NCBI RefSeq assembly: GCF_006440775.1
Contig: NZ_VFTZ01000004.1
Coordinates: 124,001-188,000, forward strand
Length of the DNA stretch: 64,000 nt
Reading direction: 5' to 3'
Source of the DNA: Mesorhizobium sp. B2-7-2
GTDB lineage: Bacteria > Pseudomonadota > Alphaproteobacteria > Rhizobiales > Rhizobiaceae
The notes below the pieces were generated by a model. It did no database searches, was not told where the DNA came from, and worked only from the letters and a program-made list of their open reading frames with translations. Shown here in pieces: positions 1 through 10,302 of the stretch (its first letter is position 1; each line of letters begins with the position of its first letter). The translations under genes were made by a program, and so were the position numbers.

Positions 1-1046
1 ATCTGCCCACGCCTTCCTTCATCAGCGATGCCGCCGCCAAGGGGCTGGCCGATGGCGAGACGTTCTACACCTGGCAGAAAGGCATTCCCGAGCTCAGGCA
101 GGCGCTCGCCCGCTACTACGCCAGGCATTTTGGCAAGACCTTCGCCGAGGAGGAGTTCATCGTCACCGGATCCGGCATGCACGCCATCCAACTGGCCATC
201 GATGCTATCGCCGGCAGCGGCGATGAAGTGATCTATCTCTCGCCGGCCTGGCCGAATTTCGCCGCGGCCGCCGGCGTGGCGGGCGCCGTGCCGGTGCCGG
301 TCACCCTCGACCAGTCCGGCAATGGCTGGTCCTGCGATGTCGACAAGATCGCCTCCGCGATCACGCCGCGCACGAAGCTTCTGTTCATCAACACGCCGTC
401 CAACCCGACCGGCTGGACCGCCGACAGGCAGACCCTCCAGACGATCCTCGATCTCGCCCGCCAAAAGGGCCTGTGGATCATTGCCGACGAGATCTATTCG
501 CTGTTCCACTACGGCCATGGCCGCGCGCCGTCCTTCCTCGACGTCGCCACGCCCGACGACCGTATCCTGTTCGTCAACAGTTTCTCCAAGAACTGGGCGA
601 TGACCGGCTGGCGTGTCGGCTGGATCAAGACCCATCCCGCCCTGCAGCAGGTGTTCGAAAACCTGATTCAGTACTCGACCTCGGGCGTCGCCCAGTTCAT
701 GCAGCGCGGCGCGGTCGCTGCCCTCGACGAGGGCGACGGCTTCATCGCCGGACAAGTGGAGCGTGCACGCGCCGCTCGCGACCTCGTTTGTGGCATACTC
801 GGCGCGACCGGCAAGGCGCGTTTCACCGTGCCGCAGGGCGCGTTCTATCTGTTCTTCAGGGTCGACGGGATCACCGATTCCCGAGCCGCCGCCTTCGACA
901 TCGTCGACAATGCCAATGTCGGCCTGGCGCCTGGCACCGCCTTCGGCCCCGGCGGCGAGGCTTTTCTCAGACTATGCTTCCACCGCCGCCTCGATCAGCT
1001 CGAGGAAGCGGCGCATCGCCTGGAGAGGTGGATGAAAGCCCTGTGA
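1..1046 (+). CDS. Class I/II aminotransferase, 5' end outside window
   Basis: PLP-dependent fold-type I aminotransferase, about 347 residues visible. The frame is open from base 3 and enters the window already inside the N-terminal domain, so the start lies upstream. Visible landmarks are the substrate-loop sequence YTWQKGIPELRQALA, the NTPSNPTGW motif, the ADEIYS motif with the PLP-pairing Asp, and SFSKNWAMTGWRVGW, in which the Lys is the expected Schiff-base lysine and the Arg belongs to the conserved tail of that motif. These place it with aspartate/aromatic-type aminotransferases. The exact substrate cannot be read from the sequence. It ends 11 bases before the convergent hemA stop, with a hairpin between them. 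Confidence 0.9.
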   Translation, partial: LPTPSFISDAAAKGLADGETFYTWQKGIPELRQALARYYARHFGKTFAEEEFIVTGSGMHAIQLAIDAIAGSGDEVIYLSPAWPNFAAAAGVAGAVPVPVTLDQSGNGWSCDVDKIASAITPRTKLLFINTPSNPTGWTADRQTLQTILDLARQKGLWIIADEIYSLFHYGHGRAPSFLDVATPDDRILFVNSFSKNWAMTGWRVGWIKTHPALQQVFENLIQYSTSGVAQFMQRGAVAALDEGDGFIAGQVERARAARDLVCGILGATGKARFTVPQGAFYLFFRVDGITDSRAAAFDIVDNANVGLAPGTAFGPGGEAFLRLCFHRRLDQLEEAAHRLERWMKAL

Positions 1047-1049
1047 GAA

Positions 1050-1067
1050 AGGCGGCTTCAGCCGCCT
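1050..1067. terminator. Hairpin between convergent aminotransferase and hemA
   Basis: Perfect inverted repeat AGGCGGC-TTCA-GCCGCCT, a 7-base stem with a 4-base loop, just after the aminotransferase stop and overlapping the last codons of hemA. It could serve both convergent genes. No T-run follows on the plus strand, so intrinsic termination is uncertain. Confidence 0.4.
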
Positions 1068-2335
1068 GACTTCGGCACCAGCAGCGGAATGATCCGGTCG
1101 CTTTTGGCGACGGCGGGCCTGCCGGAGCTGGCATAGGGAATGCCCAGCGCATCCCAGGTCTCGACCAGCGCATCCTGCAAGTGGGCGATCAGCGCGTCCG
1201 AATGGAACGGCGTCGGCGTGATGCGCAGCCGCTCGGTGCCGCGCGGCACCGTCGGATAGTTGATCGGCTGGATGTAGATGCCGTGCACGCCAAGCAGCCG
1301 GTCGCTCGCCATCTTGCAAAGCTCGGGATCGCCGACCAGCACCGGCACGATATGGGTGGCCGTTTCCATCACCGGCAGCCCGGCCGCGGCAAGCACCTGC
1401 TTGGTGCGCGCCGCCTGGCGCTGCTGCGCGTCGCGTTCTGCCTGCGAACGCTTGAGATGCCGGATCGAAGTGGTGGCGGCCGCGGCGATCGCCGGCGGCA
1501 GCGCGGTGGTGAAGATGAAGCCCGGCGCATAGGAGCGCACCGCGTCGATGACGGCGCTGGTGCCGGCGATGTAGCCGCCAAGCGTGCCGAACGCCTTGGC
1601 CAGCGTGCCCTCGATGATGTCGATGCGGTCGGCCAGGCCTTCGCGCTCGGTGATGCCGCCGCCGCGCGGCCCGTACATGCCGACAGCATGGACCTCGTCG
1701 ATATAGGTCATGGCATTGTAGCGCTCGGCGAGCTCCACGATCTCTCTGATCGGCGCGATGTCGCCGTCCATTGAATAGACGCTTTCGAAGACGATCAGCT
1801 TGGCGCGTTCGCGCCCCGCGGCCTGCAGCAGGCTCTCCAGATGCGCCACGTCGTTGTGGCGAAAAATCTTCTTTTCCGCGCCCGAGCGGCGCACGCCCTC
1901 GATCATCGAGGCATGGTTGAGCTCGTCCGAGATGATCAGGCAGTTGGGCAGAAGCCTGGCGATGGTCGAGATCGAGGCCTCGTTGGAGACGAAGCCGGAG
2001 GTGAAGACCAGCGCCGCCTCCTTGTCATGCAGGTCGGCGAGTTCCTGCTCGAGCTCGACCAGCGGGTTGGAGGTGCCGGAAATGTTGCGGGTGCCGCCGG
2101 CGCCCGAGCCCATCTTGCCGGCCGCGTTCTGGAAGGCGGCAATCACGTGCTCGTTCTGGCCCATGCCGAGATAGTCGTTGGAGCACCATACGGTGATTTC
2201 CTGGGCGCGGCCGTTGGAACGCCAGATGGCGCGCGGAAACTTGCCCACAATGCGTTCCAGGTCGGCGAAAACGCGGTAGCGACGCTCGGCGTGGAGCTGG
2301 TCGATCGCATCCTCGAAGAACCGCTGATAGTTCAT
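1058..2335 (-). CDS. hemA: 5-aminolevulinate synthase
   Basis: Condenses glycine with succinyl-CoA to 5-aminolevulinate, the first step of the alphaproteobacterial (C4/Shemin) haem route. 425 residues, normal for rhizobial HemA. Seen: the N-terminal [21 protein letters not shown], the glycine-rich [13 protein letters not shown], the [12 protein letters not shown] motif and the PLP lysine in [14 protein letters not shown] (about Lys247). The ATG at 2335 is chosen because family members start there and a purine-rich GGGAAG lies upstream; an in-frame upstream start would add 21 residues without family resemblance. It is monocistronic and divergent from galE. No clear FixK/FNR box was found in the upstream gap. 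Confidence 0.95.
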   Translation of the reverse strand: MNYQRFFEDAIDQLHAERRYRVFADLERIVGKFPRAIWRSNGRAQEITVWCSNDYLGMGQNEHVIAAFQNAAGKMGSGAGGTRNISGTSNPLVELEQELADLHDKEAALVFTSGFVSNEASISTIARLLPNCLIISDELNHASMIEGVRRSGAEKKIFRHNDVAHLESLLQAAGRERAKLIVFESVYSMDGDIAPIREIVELAERYNAMTYIDEVHAVGMYGPRGGGITEREGLADRIDIIEGTLAKAFGTLGGYIAGTSAVIDAVRSYAPGFIFTTALPPAIAAAATTSIRHLKRSQAERDAQQRQAARTKQVLAAAGLPVMETATHIVPVLVGDPELCKMASDRLLGVHGIYIQPINYPTVPRGTERLRITPTPFHSDALIAHLQDALVETWDALGIPYASSGRPAVAKSDRIIPLLVPKSGG

Positions 2336-2608
2336 GTCGACTTCCCAATTTTGGGCCGGATCATAATCACTGCCCCATGCCGCGTCCACAGCGCCCAACC
2401 GGTCAAAATGCCACGCCCGTGCCCTGTTCCTAACGATGCCGGATCGTGGCCTATTCCTGGCTGTTTGAAGCAGCTTGGTTTCAGTACGATGCCTCGGGCG
2501 CGACGAACTGTTACGGACTTAACATAGGGAGGCTAGTGGGCTTGCGGCGGGTTTTCCAGCGCGGTGGCTGTTGAGACAGTTTCCGATAAATCTTGATCAG
2601 CGAGGTAG

Positions 2609-3607
2609 ATGATGACGGTTTTGGTGACAGGCGGTGCCGGTTATATCGGCAGCCACATGGTCTGGGAGTTGTTGGACGCCGGCGAGAGTGTCGTGGTGCT
2701 CGACCGGCTCTCCACCGGCTTCGAATGGGCGGTCGCCCCGGAAGCAAAGCTTACCGTCGGCGATGTCGCCGATCGTGATCTGGTCGGCCGGATCATTCGC
2801 GACAACAAGGTCGACGCCATCATCCACTTCGCCGGCTCGATCGTGGTGCCGGAATCGGTCGCCGACCCACTTGGCTATTACGAAAACAACACCTGCAAGA
2901 CCCGCACGCTGATCGAAACGGCCGTGCGCGAGGGCGTGCCGCATTTCATTTTCTCCTCCACCGCCGCCGTCTATGGCGGCGCCGGGCTGGAGCCGGTGCG
3001 CGAGGATGCCCGCCTTGCGCCGGAATCGCCTTACGGCCTTTCCAAGCTGATGAGCGAATGGATGCTGCGCGATGCAGCGTTGGCACACGACATCCGCTAT
3101 ACGGCGCTGCGCTATTTCAATGTCGCCGGCGCCGATCCGAAGGGCCGCACGGGACAGTCGACGCCCGGCGCCACGCATCTGATCAAGGTCGCCTGCGAGA
3201 CCGCGCTCGGCAAGCGGCCCTTCATGCAGATCTTCGGCACCGATTATGCGACGCCGGACGGCACCTGCATGCGCGACTACATCCATGTCAGCGATCTCGC
3301 CGCCGCGCACCGGCTGGCGCTGCAGCGGCTGCGCGATGGCGGCGGCAGTCTCGTCGCCAATTGCGGCTACAGCCACGGCTATTCGGTGCTCGAGGTGATC
3401 GACAGCGTGCGCCGCGCCTTCGGCCATGACTTCGACGTGCGCATGGGCGACCGCCGGCCGGGCGACGCCGCAGCCGTGGTCGCCAATTCCGAGCTTGCCC
3501 GCAAGGAACTCGGCTGGACGCCGCAGCGCGACGATCTCGACCTGATCGTCAACGACGCGCTGGCCTGGGAACGGATCCTGACGACCAAGAACTCCATCAG
3601 AAGCTGA
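2609..3607 (+). CDS. galE: UDP-glucose 4-epimerase
   Basis: Extended short-chain dehydrogenase that interconverts UDP-glucose and UDP-galactose, supplying galactose for surface polysaccharide. 332 residues. Seen: the N-terminal NAD motif TGGAGYIGSH, the catalytic FSSTAAVYG serine/threonine segment, the YxxxK pair in SPYGLSKLMSEW, and the GalE-type RYFNVAGADPKGRTGQ and DGTCMRDYIHVSDLA segments. Two adjacent ATG codons (2609 and 2612) follow a GAGG at 2602-2605; the second has the better spacing. It stands alone between hemA (divergent) and the dadA-like gene. It could accept other UDP-sugars, as many GalE homologues do. Confidence 0.92.
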   Translation: MMTVLVTGGAGYIGSHMVWELLDAGESVVVLDRLSTGFEWAVAPEAKLTVGDVADRDLVGRIIRDNKVDAIIHFAGSIVVPESVADPLGYYENNTCKTRTLIETAVREGVPHFIFSSTAAVYGGAGLEPVREDARLAPESPYGLSKLMSEWMLRDAALAHDIRYTALRYFNVAGADPKGRTGQSTPGATHLIKVACETALGKRPFMQIFGTDYATPDGTCMRDYIHVSDLAAAHRLALQRLRDGGGSLVANCGYSHGYSVLEVIDSVRRAFGHDFDVRMGDRRPGDAAAVVANSELARKELGWTPQRDDLDLIVNDALAWERILTTKNSIRS

Positions 3608-3702
3608 CTGTTGGGCCAAGGGCTCGCCCGGCGCGTCCGTACACGGTATTGAGACCCATTCAGCGGCGCGCACAGGCGCGCGCCGCCGCAATGAGGGATG
3701 GC

Positions 3703-4959
3703 ATGAAGGTCTTGGTTCTCGGCGCCGGCGTGGTTGGCACGGCGGCCGCCTATTATCTGGCAAAAGACGGTCATGAGGTGACGGTGATCGAGCGCCACGA
3801 AGCGGCGGCACGCGGCACCAGCCAGTCGAATGCCGGCCTGGTCTCGCCGGGCGACGCCACCGCCTGGGCTTCGCCCGCAGCGCTGAAGACCTTCCTGCGC
3901 GCGCTCTGGAACCACGATCTCGGCATCAAGGTGAGATTGCGCCTCGATCCCTATTTCTATGCCTGGAGCCTGCGCTTCCTGCGCGAATGCACGGTGACGC
4001 GGCTGCGCGCCAACACCGACATCAAGCTGAGGCTCGCGCTCCATTCCCGCGACTGCATCAATCAACTGTCGGAGGAAACCGGCATCCATTACGACGAGCG
4101 CAAGAAGGGCATTCTCTACTTCTTCCGCTCGCAAAAGAGCCTCGACACCGGCACCGACAATTACCGCTATCTCGGCGAGCACGGCCTGCCGATCGAGATC
4201 GTCGGCCGCGAGCGTCTGGTTGAGCTGGAACCTGGCCTTGCCGGCGTGAAGGACAAGATTGCCGGCGGCATCTATTCGCCAATCGACCAGACCGGCGATT
4301 CCAAACAGTTCACCGACCGGCTCGCCGCCTATGCCGCCGAAAAGCTCGGCGTCAAATTCCTGTTCGGCACGACGGTCGAGGGCCTCGACATCGAGGGAGA
4401 TCGGGTGCGCGCGGTGATGACCTCGGCAGGACCGGTCAACGGCGATGCCATCGTCATCTCCATGGGGCCGGAAAGCGGCCTGCTCGGCCGCCGCTACGGT
4501 ATCGACCTGCCGGTCTATCCGGTGAAGGGCTATACAGCGACGATCCCCTTGGAGGACGAGAGCAAGGGGCCGACCATGGGCGGCGCCGACGAGGACCGGC
4601 TGATCGGCTATTCGAGGCTCGGCAATCGCCTGCGCATGTCCTCGACGGCCGAATTCACCGGCTTCGACCGTAGCTTCAAGCCGGGTGATTTCAGGACCAT
4701 CCTTGAAACCGGCAAGGATCTTTTTCCCGGCGCCTTCGACGAGAAGAAGGCCGTGCTCTGGGCCGGCCTGCGGCCGATGATGCCGAATTCGGTGCCGGTC
4801 ATCGGCCGGGCGAAATATCGCAATCTCTATCTCGACACCGGCCACGGCCATGTCGGCTGGACCATGGCCTGCGGCTCGGGACAGTTCCTGGCCGACGTCG
4901 TCGCCGGCAGAAAGCCGCAGATCGATCCCAAAGGATTGCTGTACGGTACAGCGCGCTGA
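3703..4959 (+). CDS. dadA: D-amino-acid dehydrogenase, DadA type
   Basis: FAD-dependent oxidase/dehydrogenase of the DAO fold, 418 residues, expected to deaminate D-amino acids (classically D-alanine) and pass electrons to the membrane quinone pool. Seen: the N-terminal dinucleotide motif VLGAGVVGTAAAYYLAKDGHE ending in an acidic ribose-binding residue, the SQSNAGLVSPG loop typical of DadA, and the C-terminal DTGHGHVGWTMACGSGQF flavin-contact segment. The ATG at 3703 is preferred because GAGG lies 7-8 bases upstream and the FAD motif starts at residue 2. No alr/dadX racemase is adjacent, so the link to D-alanine rather than other D-amino acids is from family similarity only. Confidence 0.85.
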   Translation: MKVLVLGAGVVGTAAAYYLAKDGHEVTVIERHEAAARGTSQSNAGLVSPGDATAWASPAALKTFLRALWNHDLGIKVRLRLDPYFYAWSLRFLRECTVTRLRANTDIKLRLALHSRDCINQLSEETGIHYDERKKGILYFFRSQKSLDTGTDNYRYLGEHGLPIEIVGRERLVELEPGLAGVKDKIAGGIYSPIDQTGDSKQFTDRLAAYAAEKLGVKFLFGTTVEGLDIEGDRVRAVMTSAGPVNGDAIVISMGPESGLLGRRYGIDLPVYPVKGYTATIPLEDESKGPTMGGADEDRLIGYSRLGNRLRMSSTAEFTGFDRSFKPGDFRTILETGKDLFPGAFDEKKAVLWAGLRPMMPNSVPVIGRAKYRNLYLDTGHGHVGWTMACGSGQFLADVVAGRKPQIDPKGLLYGTAR

Positions 4960-4985
4960 GAGGTCTAATTGCCGAGGTCGGCGCT

Positions 4986-5035
4986 GCCCCTCATCGGCCT
5001 GCCGGCACCTTCTCCCCGTTGAACGGAGAGAAGAG
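4986..5035. repeat. RIME-like palindromic repeat
   Basis: Contains CCCCTCATC, then CTTCTCCCCGTT followed by an imperfect inverted copy (AACGGAGAGAAG). The same words recur at 10303-10431, 14613-14662, 16003-16148 and 46399-46488. It lies between convergent dadA and rhaK and could form a hairpin in either transcript. Confidence 0.7.
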
Positions 5036-5090
5036 AGCTGGCCGCGATGCCGGCGTCCATTTTGAAACGCCGAGGGGCGGCTCTGATCCG

Positions 5091-6443
5091 TCAAGCAGAG
5101 CGGCGCCAAGCCCGAGCATATTCGCCCCAAGACTGATCGGTCGGTGGTTCTGTGCGCTCACCCTTGCCCATGACGGTGGCGCCATCCGACGCCAACAGCG
5201 CGGCGCCGATGCTGGTGCCGGTCGAAGTCTCCGAGGCAGCGACCGGCCTGCCTGTCGCTGCCGCCAGCATGCGGATGAAAAGCGGGTTCTGCGCGAAGGG
5301 TCCCTCGACAGTCGTCGGTCCCTCGCCGCCGATCAATTCCAGGCAGGTCGCGGTCGTCAGCGCCAGATAAAACGAGATGGCGGCGAAGCGCTGGCCGGAG
5401 GTTAGGTCGCCAGCATTCACCCACTGTGCGCCGCGATGCGGGAATGGCCCGGAGCCCTGTTGGGTGGAAGGCAGCAGCAACACCCGCCGCGCCAGAACGG
5501 CGGCAACATCGTCTTCGCTCCACTCTTGGTTTTGGCCCTCGGTCAGCAGCGAGAACTCGCGTCCGCCCATGAAGCGCGCCGACGGCACCGGATCGCCGAG
5601 CGCGTTGATATTGACCAGCGTGTCGCGCGCGGGATCGAGCTCCACCTTCCTGCCGCCGACCGCCATGGACACCACCCATGTGCCGGTCGAGACGACGGAG
5701 AAGGGCGGTGTGTCGGACAAAAGGTGCGGCAGCAGCGAGGCGTTGGAATCGTGCAGTCCGCAGAACACGGGCGTCTGCGGGTCGAGCCCTGTCCGCCGCG
5801 CCAACTCCGGAAGGATCGGGCCAAGCCGATCCTTTGCCGGTCGCACCGGCGCCATCAGCCGGCGCCAGTCCATCCTGTCGACCAGCGACGAGTAATCGGA
5901 CGTCCAGGGATTCCAGAGATCGGTGTGGCAGCCGAGCGAGCTCACCTCATTGGCGGCGATGCCGGTCAGCCGCAGCGCCCAATATTGCGGATACATCAGC
6001 ATCGCGGCGGCCATAGCGAAGTCGGCCGGGAAGCGTTTCTGCTGCCAGAAGAACTGCGCGCCGAGATTGAGGCCGATGGGCAACCGCGGCGTGCCGGTTT
6101 CGCCGAAAGGCGGGCGCACGGCGTCATAGTCGGCCGCAAGCTGGTCGGGACCGTCGAATTCGTAATCGAGCACAGGCAGCACCAGTTCGCCTGAGCGGTC
6201 GACCAGCGCGCCGGTCGCGCCATGCGTGGTGATCGAGATCGCATCGATCCGCCGTTCGCAGTTGAGATCGGCGAGGCTGTTCAGGATGAACGTCCACAGC
6301 GCCTCGACATCGTGATGCGGGTAGGGCGCCTGCCGCACTGGCGCGTTGGCGAAGCGGCGCAACGCGATCTCGCTCAGCGTCGCGAGATCGACCAGCGCCA
6401 CCTTGGCGTTGGTCTTGCCGATATCGATGACGGCGACGATCAT
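5091..6443 (-). CDS. rhaK: Rhamnulokinase-type FGGY carbohydrate kinase
   Basis: 450-residue FGGY-family kinase, expected to act on the rhamnose pathway intermediate. Seen: the N-terminal phosphate-binding [14 protein letters not shown], a [10 protein letters not shown] segment, the catalytic-region CGLHDSNAS, and the nucleotide-binding STGTWVVSM block. It is the last gene of a leftward operon; its ATG overlaps the rhaU stop by 4 bases (ATGA). An upstream in-frame start would run into rhaU and is rejected. Gene order is that of the rhamnose locus of Rhizobium leguminosarum (rhaRSTPQUK), where this kinase was reported to be needed for transport as well as catabolism. Whether that coupling holds here is inference. 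Confidence 0.87.
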   Translation of the reverse strand: MIVAVIDIGKTNAKVALVDLATLSEIALRRFANAPVRQAPYPHHDVEALWTFILNSLADLNCERRIDAISITTHGATGALVDRSGELVLPVLDYEFDGPDQLAADYDAVRPPFGETGTPRLPIGLNLGAQFFWQQKRFPADFAMAAAMLMYPQYWALRLTGIAANEVSSLGCHTDLWNPWTSDYSSLVDRMDWRRLMAPVRPAKDRLGPILPELARRTGLDPQTPVFCGLHDSNASLLPHLLSDTPPFSVVSTGTWVVSMAVGGRKVELDPARDTLVNINALGDPVPSARFMGGREFSLLTEGQNQEWSEDDVAAVLARRVLLLPSTQQGSGPFPHRGAQWVNAGDLTSGQRFAAISFYLALTTATCLELIGGEGPTTVEGPFAQNPLFIRMLAAATGRPVAASETSTGTSIGAALLASDGATVMGKGERTEPPTDQSWGEYARAWRRSA

Positions 6444-6754
6444 GCCATATGGAACACGGTTTCCAGCGGCGCCGCCACCGGCTCGTTGTCGGGTTTGGTC
6501 TCCATGACGTCGGCCATATGCGCCCACCAGCGCTGCATCACCGGGTGCTTCGGAAGATCGGCCATGCCGTGGTCGTCGCGGCGCCACAGCACGCCGAACA
6601 GGATGTTGGTCCCCTCGTCGAGATGGATCGAATAGTCGGAGACGCCGGCCTCTCTCAGCAGCGCGACCAGCTCGGGCCAGATCTCGTCATGCCGGCGCTT
6701 GTACTCGGCCTTCATGCCGGGATTGAGTTTCATCTTGAAGGCGTATTTCTCCAT
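6440..6754 (-). CDS. rhaU: L-rhamnose mutarotase
   Basis: Small 104-residue protein of the RhaM/RhaU family that interconverts the alpha and beta anomers of L-rhamnose. Seen: the N-terminal [26 protein letters not shown], with the expected catalytic His at position 22, then the [18 protein letters not shown] strand and the [10 protein letters not shown] segment. Length matches the family. It overlaps rhaQ by one base (TGATG) and rhaK by four, so translation is probably coupled through this part of the operon. Confidence 0.92.
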   Translation of the reverse strand: MEKYAFKMKLNPGMKAEYKRRHDEIWPELVALLREAGVSDYSIHLDEGTNILFGVLWRRDDHGMADLPKHPVMQRWWAHMADVMETKPDNEPVAAPLETVFHMA

Positions 6755-7755
6755 CAGGCGAAGCGCCCCTCGCGCAGCCGCCGCCAGACGATCGGCAGCG
6801 CAATGACGATGATCAGCAGCAGGCCGATGAAGATCGACATGACGATGCCGGGCACGTTGAGCAGTCCGAGGCCGAACGTCACCAGCCCCATGATGAAGGC
6901 GGCGAGCACGACGCCAAGTATGCTGCCGGCGCCGCCGAGGATCGACACACCTCCAAGCACGACCATGGTGATGGCTTCAAGCTCATAGCCCTGCGCGATC
7001 GACGGCCGCGTCGAGCCGAGCCGCGAGGTGATCAGCACCGAGGCGATGCCCGACATCAGCCCGGTCAGGCAGAACAGGATGAACTTGATCCGGGCAACGC
7101 GCACGCCGGAGAACTGGCAGGCGACAGGGTTGTTGCCGATGGCGAAGACACGGCGGCCGAAGCTCGTGCGGTGCAGCACGAACCAGTAGATCAAAGCCGC
7201 GACGAGGAACAGCGCCAGCTCGAACGAGAAGACCCACCAGACATAGCCCTGGCCGAAGAAGGCGAAGCTCTCCGGATAGCCCTTGTAGGCCTGGTCGCCG
7301 AGGATGATGAAGGCGATGCCGCGAAACAGGCTCATCGTGCCGATGGTGACGACGATGGAAGGCAGGCCAAGCCGGGTGACCAGCAGTCCGTTGAAGGCGC
7401 CGCAGCCCAGTCCCACGACGACGCCGATTGCCACCAGCACCGGTGTTCCCGCGCCGGCCTGCACCGCCATGCCCATCATCGTCGAGGCTAAAGCCACGAT
7501 CGCTGCGACCGACAGGTCGATCTCGCCCGAGATGATCAGCAGCGCCATGGCTAAAGCGATCAGGCCCTTTTCGGTGAAGTTGAAGGTCAGGTCCGACAGC
7601 GACCATGGATCGAGAAAATAGGGCGAGGCGAAGCTGTTCACCGCGAAGATAAGGATCGCGATGATGACGAGCAGCGCCTCCCAGGAGAAGATCGCCGACG
7701 ACAGCGGCTTGTCCAACCGGTCGGGGATACGGCGCGGGGCAGGGGTGTCGGTCAT
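6754..7755 (-). CDS. rhaQ: Rhamnose ABC transporter permease RhaQ
   Basis: 333-residue inner-membrane permease of the BPD_transp_2 (ribose/xylose-type, CUT2) family with eight or more hydrophobic segments. Seen: the conserved [19 protein letters not shown] segment and the [20 protein letters not shown] loop typical of these permeases. It starts with a 4-base overlap on rhaP and ends with a 1-base overlap on rhaU. With RhaP it is expected to form a heterodimeric channel powered by RhaT and fed by RhaS. Which of the two permeases is called P or Q follows gene order only. Confidence 0.9.
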   Translation of the reverse strand: MTDTPAPRRIPDRLDKPLSSAIFSWEALLVIIAILIFAVNSFASPYFLDPWSLSDLTFNFTEKGLIALAMALLIISGEIDLSVAAIVALASTMMGMAVQAGAGTPVLVAIGVVVGLGCGAFNGLLVTRLGLPSIVVTIGTMSLFRGIAFIILGDQAYKGYPESFAFFGQGYVWWVFSFELALFLVAALIYWFVLHRTSFGRRVFAIGNNPVACQFSGVRVARIKFILFCLTGLMSGIASVLITSRLGSTRPSIAQGYELEAITMVVLGGVSILGGAGSILGVVLAAFIMGLVTFGLGLLNVPGIVMSIFIGLLLIIVIALPIVWRRLREGRFA

Positions 7756-8729
7756 GCCGCTTCCGCCTTTCTCAGGATGATGCGGCCTTGCCGGCGCTCT
7801 CCGCGCGCGTTGAGCACGACAGCCAGGATGATGGCGCTGCCCGATATCGCCATCTGCCAGAAGGGCGAGATGTTGATGACCGGCAGCGCGTTGGAGATGA
7901 TGCCGAGGAACAGCGCGCCCAGCACCGCGCCGCCGACCGAGCCGATGCCGCCGGCGATCGAGATGCCGCCGATCACGCAGGCGGCGATGATGTTGAGCTC
8001 ATAGCCGTTGGCGACCTCGACCGAGGCGATGACGTAGCGCGAGATCCACAGATAGCCTGCGAGCCCGCCGATCATGCCGGAAATGCAAAAGACGATGAAT
8101 TTGGTGCGGCCGACATCGATGCCGGCATAGACCGAGGCGGTCGGATTGACGCCGATGGCGTGGACCGAGCGGCCGATCTGCGTGCGCGTCATGACCATGA
8201 AGAACAGCGCGATCACGATGATCGCTATCCAGGACAGAACTGGCAGGCCGAGGAAAGCGGCGCGCTGGAAATTGATGAAGTCCGGGCTCATCTGGTCGGC
8301 ATTGACCCAGGCGCCGCCCGAGACGACGAAGGTGGCGCCTCGATAGATCGTCAGCGTGCCCAGCGTCACCACGATCGACGGAATGTTCAGCCGCCACACC
8401 AGGAAGCCGTTGATCGCGCCAAGCGCCAGTCCGATGGCAAGAGCGATCACGATCAGCACCGGGATCGGGATCGCCGGATGCGCGGCATTGAGCATCGCCA
8501 CCACCATGCCGGTGAAGCAGAGGTTGGACGCCATCGACAGGTCGATCGAGCGCGTCAGGATCACCACCATCTGGCCCAGCGCCAGGATCATCAGGATCGA
8601 CGTGTCATTGAACACCTGGCGCAGATTGGCGGGGTCGGCGAAGCCGGGGAAGCGCGTCGAGATCAGGCCGATCAGCACGACGATGCCGGCAAGCAGCCAG
8701 ATCTCGCGATATTTGAGAAAGCTCTTCAT
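7752..8729 (-). CDS. rhaP: Rhamnose ABC transporter permease RhaP
   Basis: 325-residue CUT2-family permease. Seen: a long N-terminal hydrophobic segment after MKSFLKYREIW, the RSIDLSMASNLCFTGM segment, and the GGISIAGGIGSVGGAVLGALF motif shared with RhaQ. The ATG at 8729 is chosen because it overlaps the rhaT stop by exactly 4 bases (ATGA) and gives a normal permease N-terminus; the longer upstream frame encodes arginine-rich sequence that is only the shadow of rhaT. Confidence 0.9.
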   Translation of the reverse strand: MKSFLKYREIWLLAGIVVLIGLISTRFPGFADPANLRQVFNDTSILMILALGQMVVILTRSIDLSMASNLCFTGMVVAMLNAAHPAIPIPVLIVIALAIGLALGAINGFLVWRLNIPSIVVTLGTLTIYRGATFVVSGGAWVNADQMSPDFINFQRAAFLGLPVLSWIAIIVIALFFMVMTRTQIGRSVHAIGVNPTASVYAGIDVGRTKFIVFCISGMIGGLAGYLWISRYVIASVEVANGYELNIIAACVIGGISIAGGIGSVGGAVLGALFLGIISNALPVINISPFWQMAISGSAIILAVVLNARGERRQGRIILRKAEAA

Positions 8730-10264
8730 GCGATCCCCGCTGCCGTCCGAACCAGCGTCTCGGCGTCCAGCCCTTTGTTGTCGTAGGTCGCCGCGATGCG
8801 GCCCTCGCGCATGACCACGACGCGGTCGGACATGCCGAGGATTTCGGGCAGTTCCGAGGAGACCATGATCACCGAAAGGCCTTGCGCGACCAATTCGGCC
8901 ATGAAGCCGTGCACGGCGGCCTTGGAGCCGATATCGATGCCCTTGGTCGGCTCGTCGAGAATGATCACCTTGGGCGCTGTGGCCAGCCATTTGGCGATGA
9001 CCACTTTCTGCTGGTTGCCGCCGGAAAGTGTGCCGACGTCCTGGCTGAGCGATGAGGCGCGCAGGTCAAGCCGCTCGGTGTAGGAGCGGGCGAGCGAGAA
9101 CTCTTCCGCCAGCCTCAGCACGCCGGATTTCGAGGTGCGCGCAAGCGAAGGGAGAGAAACATTCTGGAAGATCGGCAGGCCGATCACCACGCCCTGCTTG
9201 CCGCGCTCTTCCGGCACATAGACGATGCCGGCCTCGATCGAGTCCGCCGCCGATTTCGGCGCGATCGTCTTGCCGTCGAGTGAGATGGTGCCTCGGCTGG
9301 TGCGGGTGATGCCGGCGATCGCCTGCATCACCTCGCTGCGCCCGGCGCCGACCAGCCCGTAGAAGCCGAGAATCTCGCCCTTGCGCAATTCGAAGCCGAT
9401 GTCGTCGAACTCGGTCGGGTGCGACAGGCCGGAGATGGACAGCACCGGCGCGCCGATCTTCGGCTCGCGCTGCGGGAAGATGTGGTCGACGTTGCGGCCG
9501 ACCATCATGCGCACGATCTCGTTCTGGCCGGTGTCTTTCAGCAGGCCTTCGCCCACCATCTCGCCGTCGCGAAAGACCGTGTAGCGGTCGGCGATGCGGT
9601 AGATCTCGTCGAACTTGTGGCTGATGAAGAGCACCGCCTTGCCTTCGCTCTTCAGGAATTCGATCAGCAGGAAAAGCTCCTCGATCTCCTTCATCGAAAG
9701 TGCCGCTGTCGGCTCGTCCATGATGACGATGCGCGCGTCGATCGACATGGCGCGGGCAACCGCCACCAGATGCTTGTTGGCGATGCCGAGGTCCTTCAGC
9801 CGCGTGTCGGCATCGATGTGGCCGGCGCGCATCGTCTCCAGCACCTCGCGGGCGTTCTTGCGCATGGTGCGCCAATCGATGGTGCCGAAGCGGGTGCGCG
9901 GCGCATGGCCGAGAAAAATGTTTTCGGCGACCGAAAGATCGTCGAACAGCACTGTCTCCTGGTGGATGGCGGTGATGCCGTGGCCGAAGGCGGCATGCGC
10001 GCTGGGCAGCGTCGTGGCCAGGCCGTCGATGCCGATCTCGCCTGAATCGGGCTGGTAGATGCCGGTCATGATCTTGACCAGCGTCGACTTGCCGGCGCCG
10101 TTCTCGCCGATCAGCGCCGTCACCTGTCCCGGATAGAGCGACAGGCTGACATTGTGCAGCGCGCGCACGCCCGGGAAACTCTTCGAGATGCCTGAGAGCG
10201 TCAGGCGGGGCGCCGAGGCTGGGGGCCGCTCCTTTACCGTGCCGTCATGGGCCGTCGTGTCCAT
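8726..10264 (-). CDS. rhaT: Rhamnose ABC transporter ATP-binding protein
   Basis: 512-residue double ATPase of the CUT2 sugar importer class (RbsA/XylG-like). First domain: Walker A GENGAGKSTLV near residue 56 and Walker B IVIMDEPTAAL, with a degenerate signature segment. Second domain: a Walker A-like GLVGAGRSEVM, the signature LSGGNQQKVVIAKWL and Walker B VIILDEPTKGID. This asymmetry is usual for the class. It sits downstream of rhaS across a 186-base gap that holds two repeat hairpins, and overlaps rhaP by 4 bases. It is unrelated to the E. coli rhamnose/proton symporter also named RhaT. Confidence 0.93.
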   Translation of the reverse strand: MDTTAHDGTVKERPPASAPRLTLSGISKSFPGVRALHNVSLSLYPGQVTALIGENGAGKSTLVKIMTGIYQPDSGEIGIDGLATTLPSAHAAFGHGITAIHQETVLFDDLSVAENIFLGHAPRTRFGTIDWRTMRKNAREVLETMRAGHIDADTRLKDLGIANKHLVAVARAMSIDARIVIMDEPTAALSMKEIEELFLLIEFLKSEGKAVLFISHKFDEIYRIADRYTVFRDGEMVGEGLLKDTGQNEIVRMMVGRNVDHIFPQREPKIGAPVLSISGLSHPTEFDDIGFELRKGEILGFYGLVGAGRSEVMQAIAGITRTSRGTISLDGKTIAPKSAADSIEAGIVYVPEERGKQGVVIGLPIFQNVSLPSLARTSKSGVLRLAEEFSLARSYTERLDLRASSLSQDVGTLSGGNQQKVVIAKWLATAPKVIILDEPTKGIDIGSKAAVHGFMAELVAQGLSVIMVSSELPEILGMSDRVVVMREGRIAATYDNKGLDAETLVRTAAGIA

Positions 10265-10302
10265 AATCGTATCGAGCCCAGTTATTTATTTTCCGTGTCG
10301 AC

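Noticed and set aside
2597..3811. 404-codon open frame opposite galE
   Set aside because: Arg/His/Gly-rich composition with no domain, on the reverse strand of a clear galE with a fixed phase to it; a codon-bias shadow.
3379..5130. 583-codon open frame opposite the dadA-like gene
   Set aside because: It spans the galE end, the repeat and dadA in one frame and has no recognisable motif; the plus-strand dadA has full FAD motifs.
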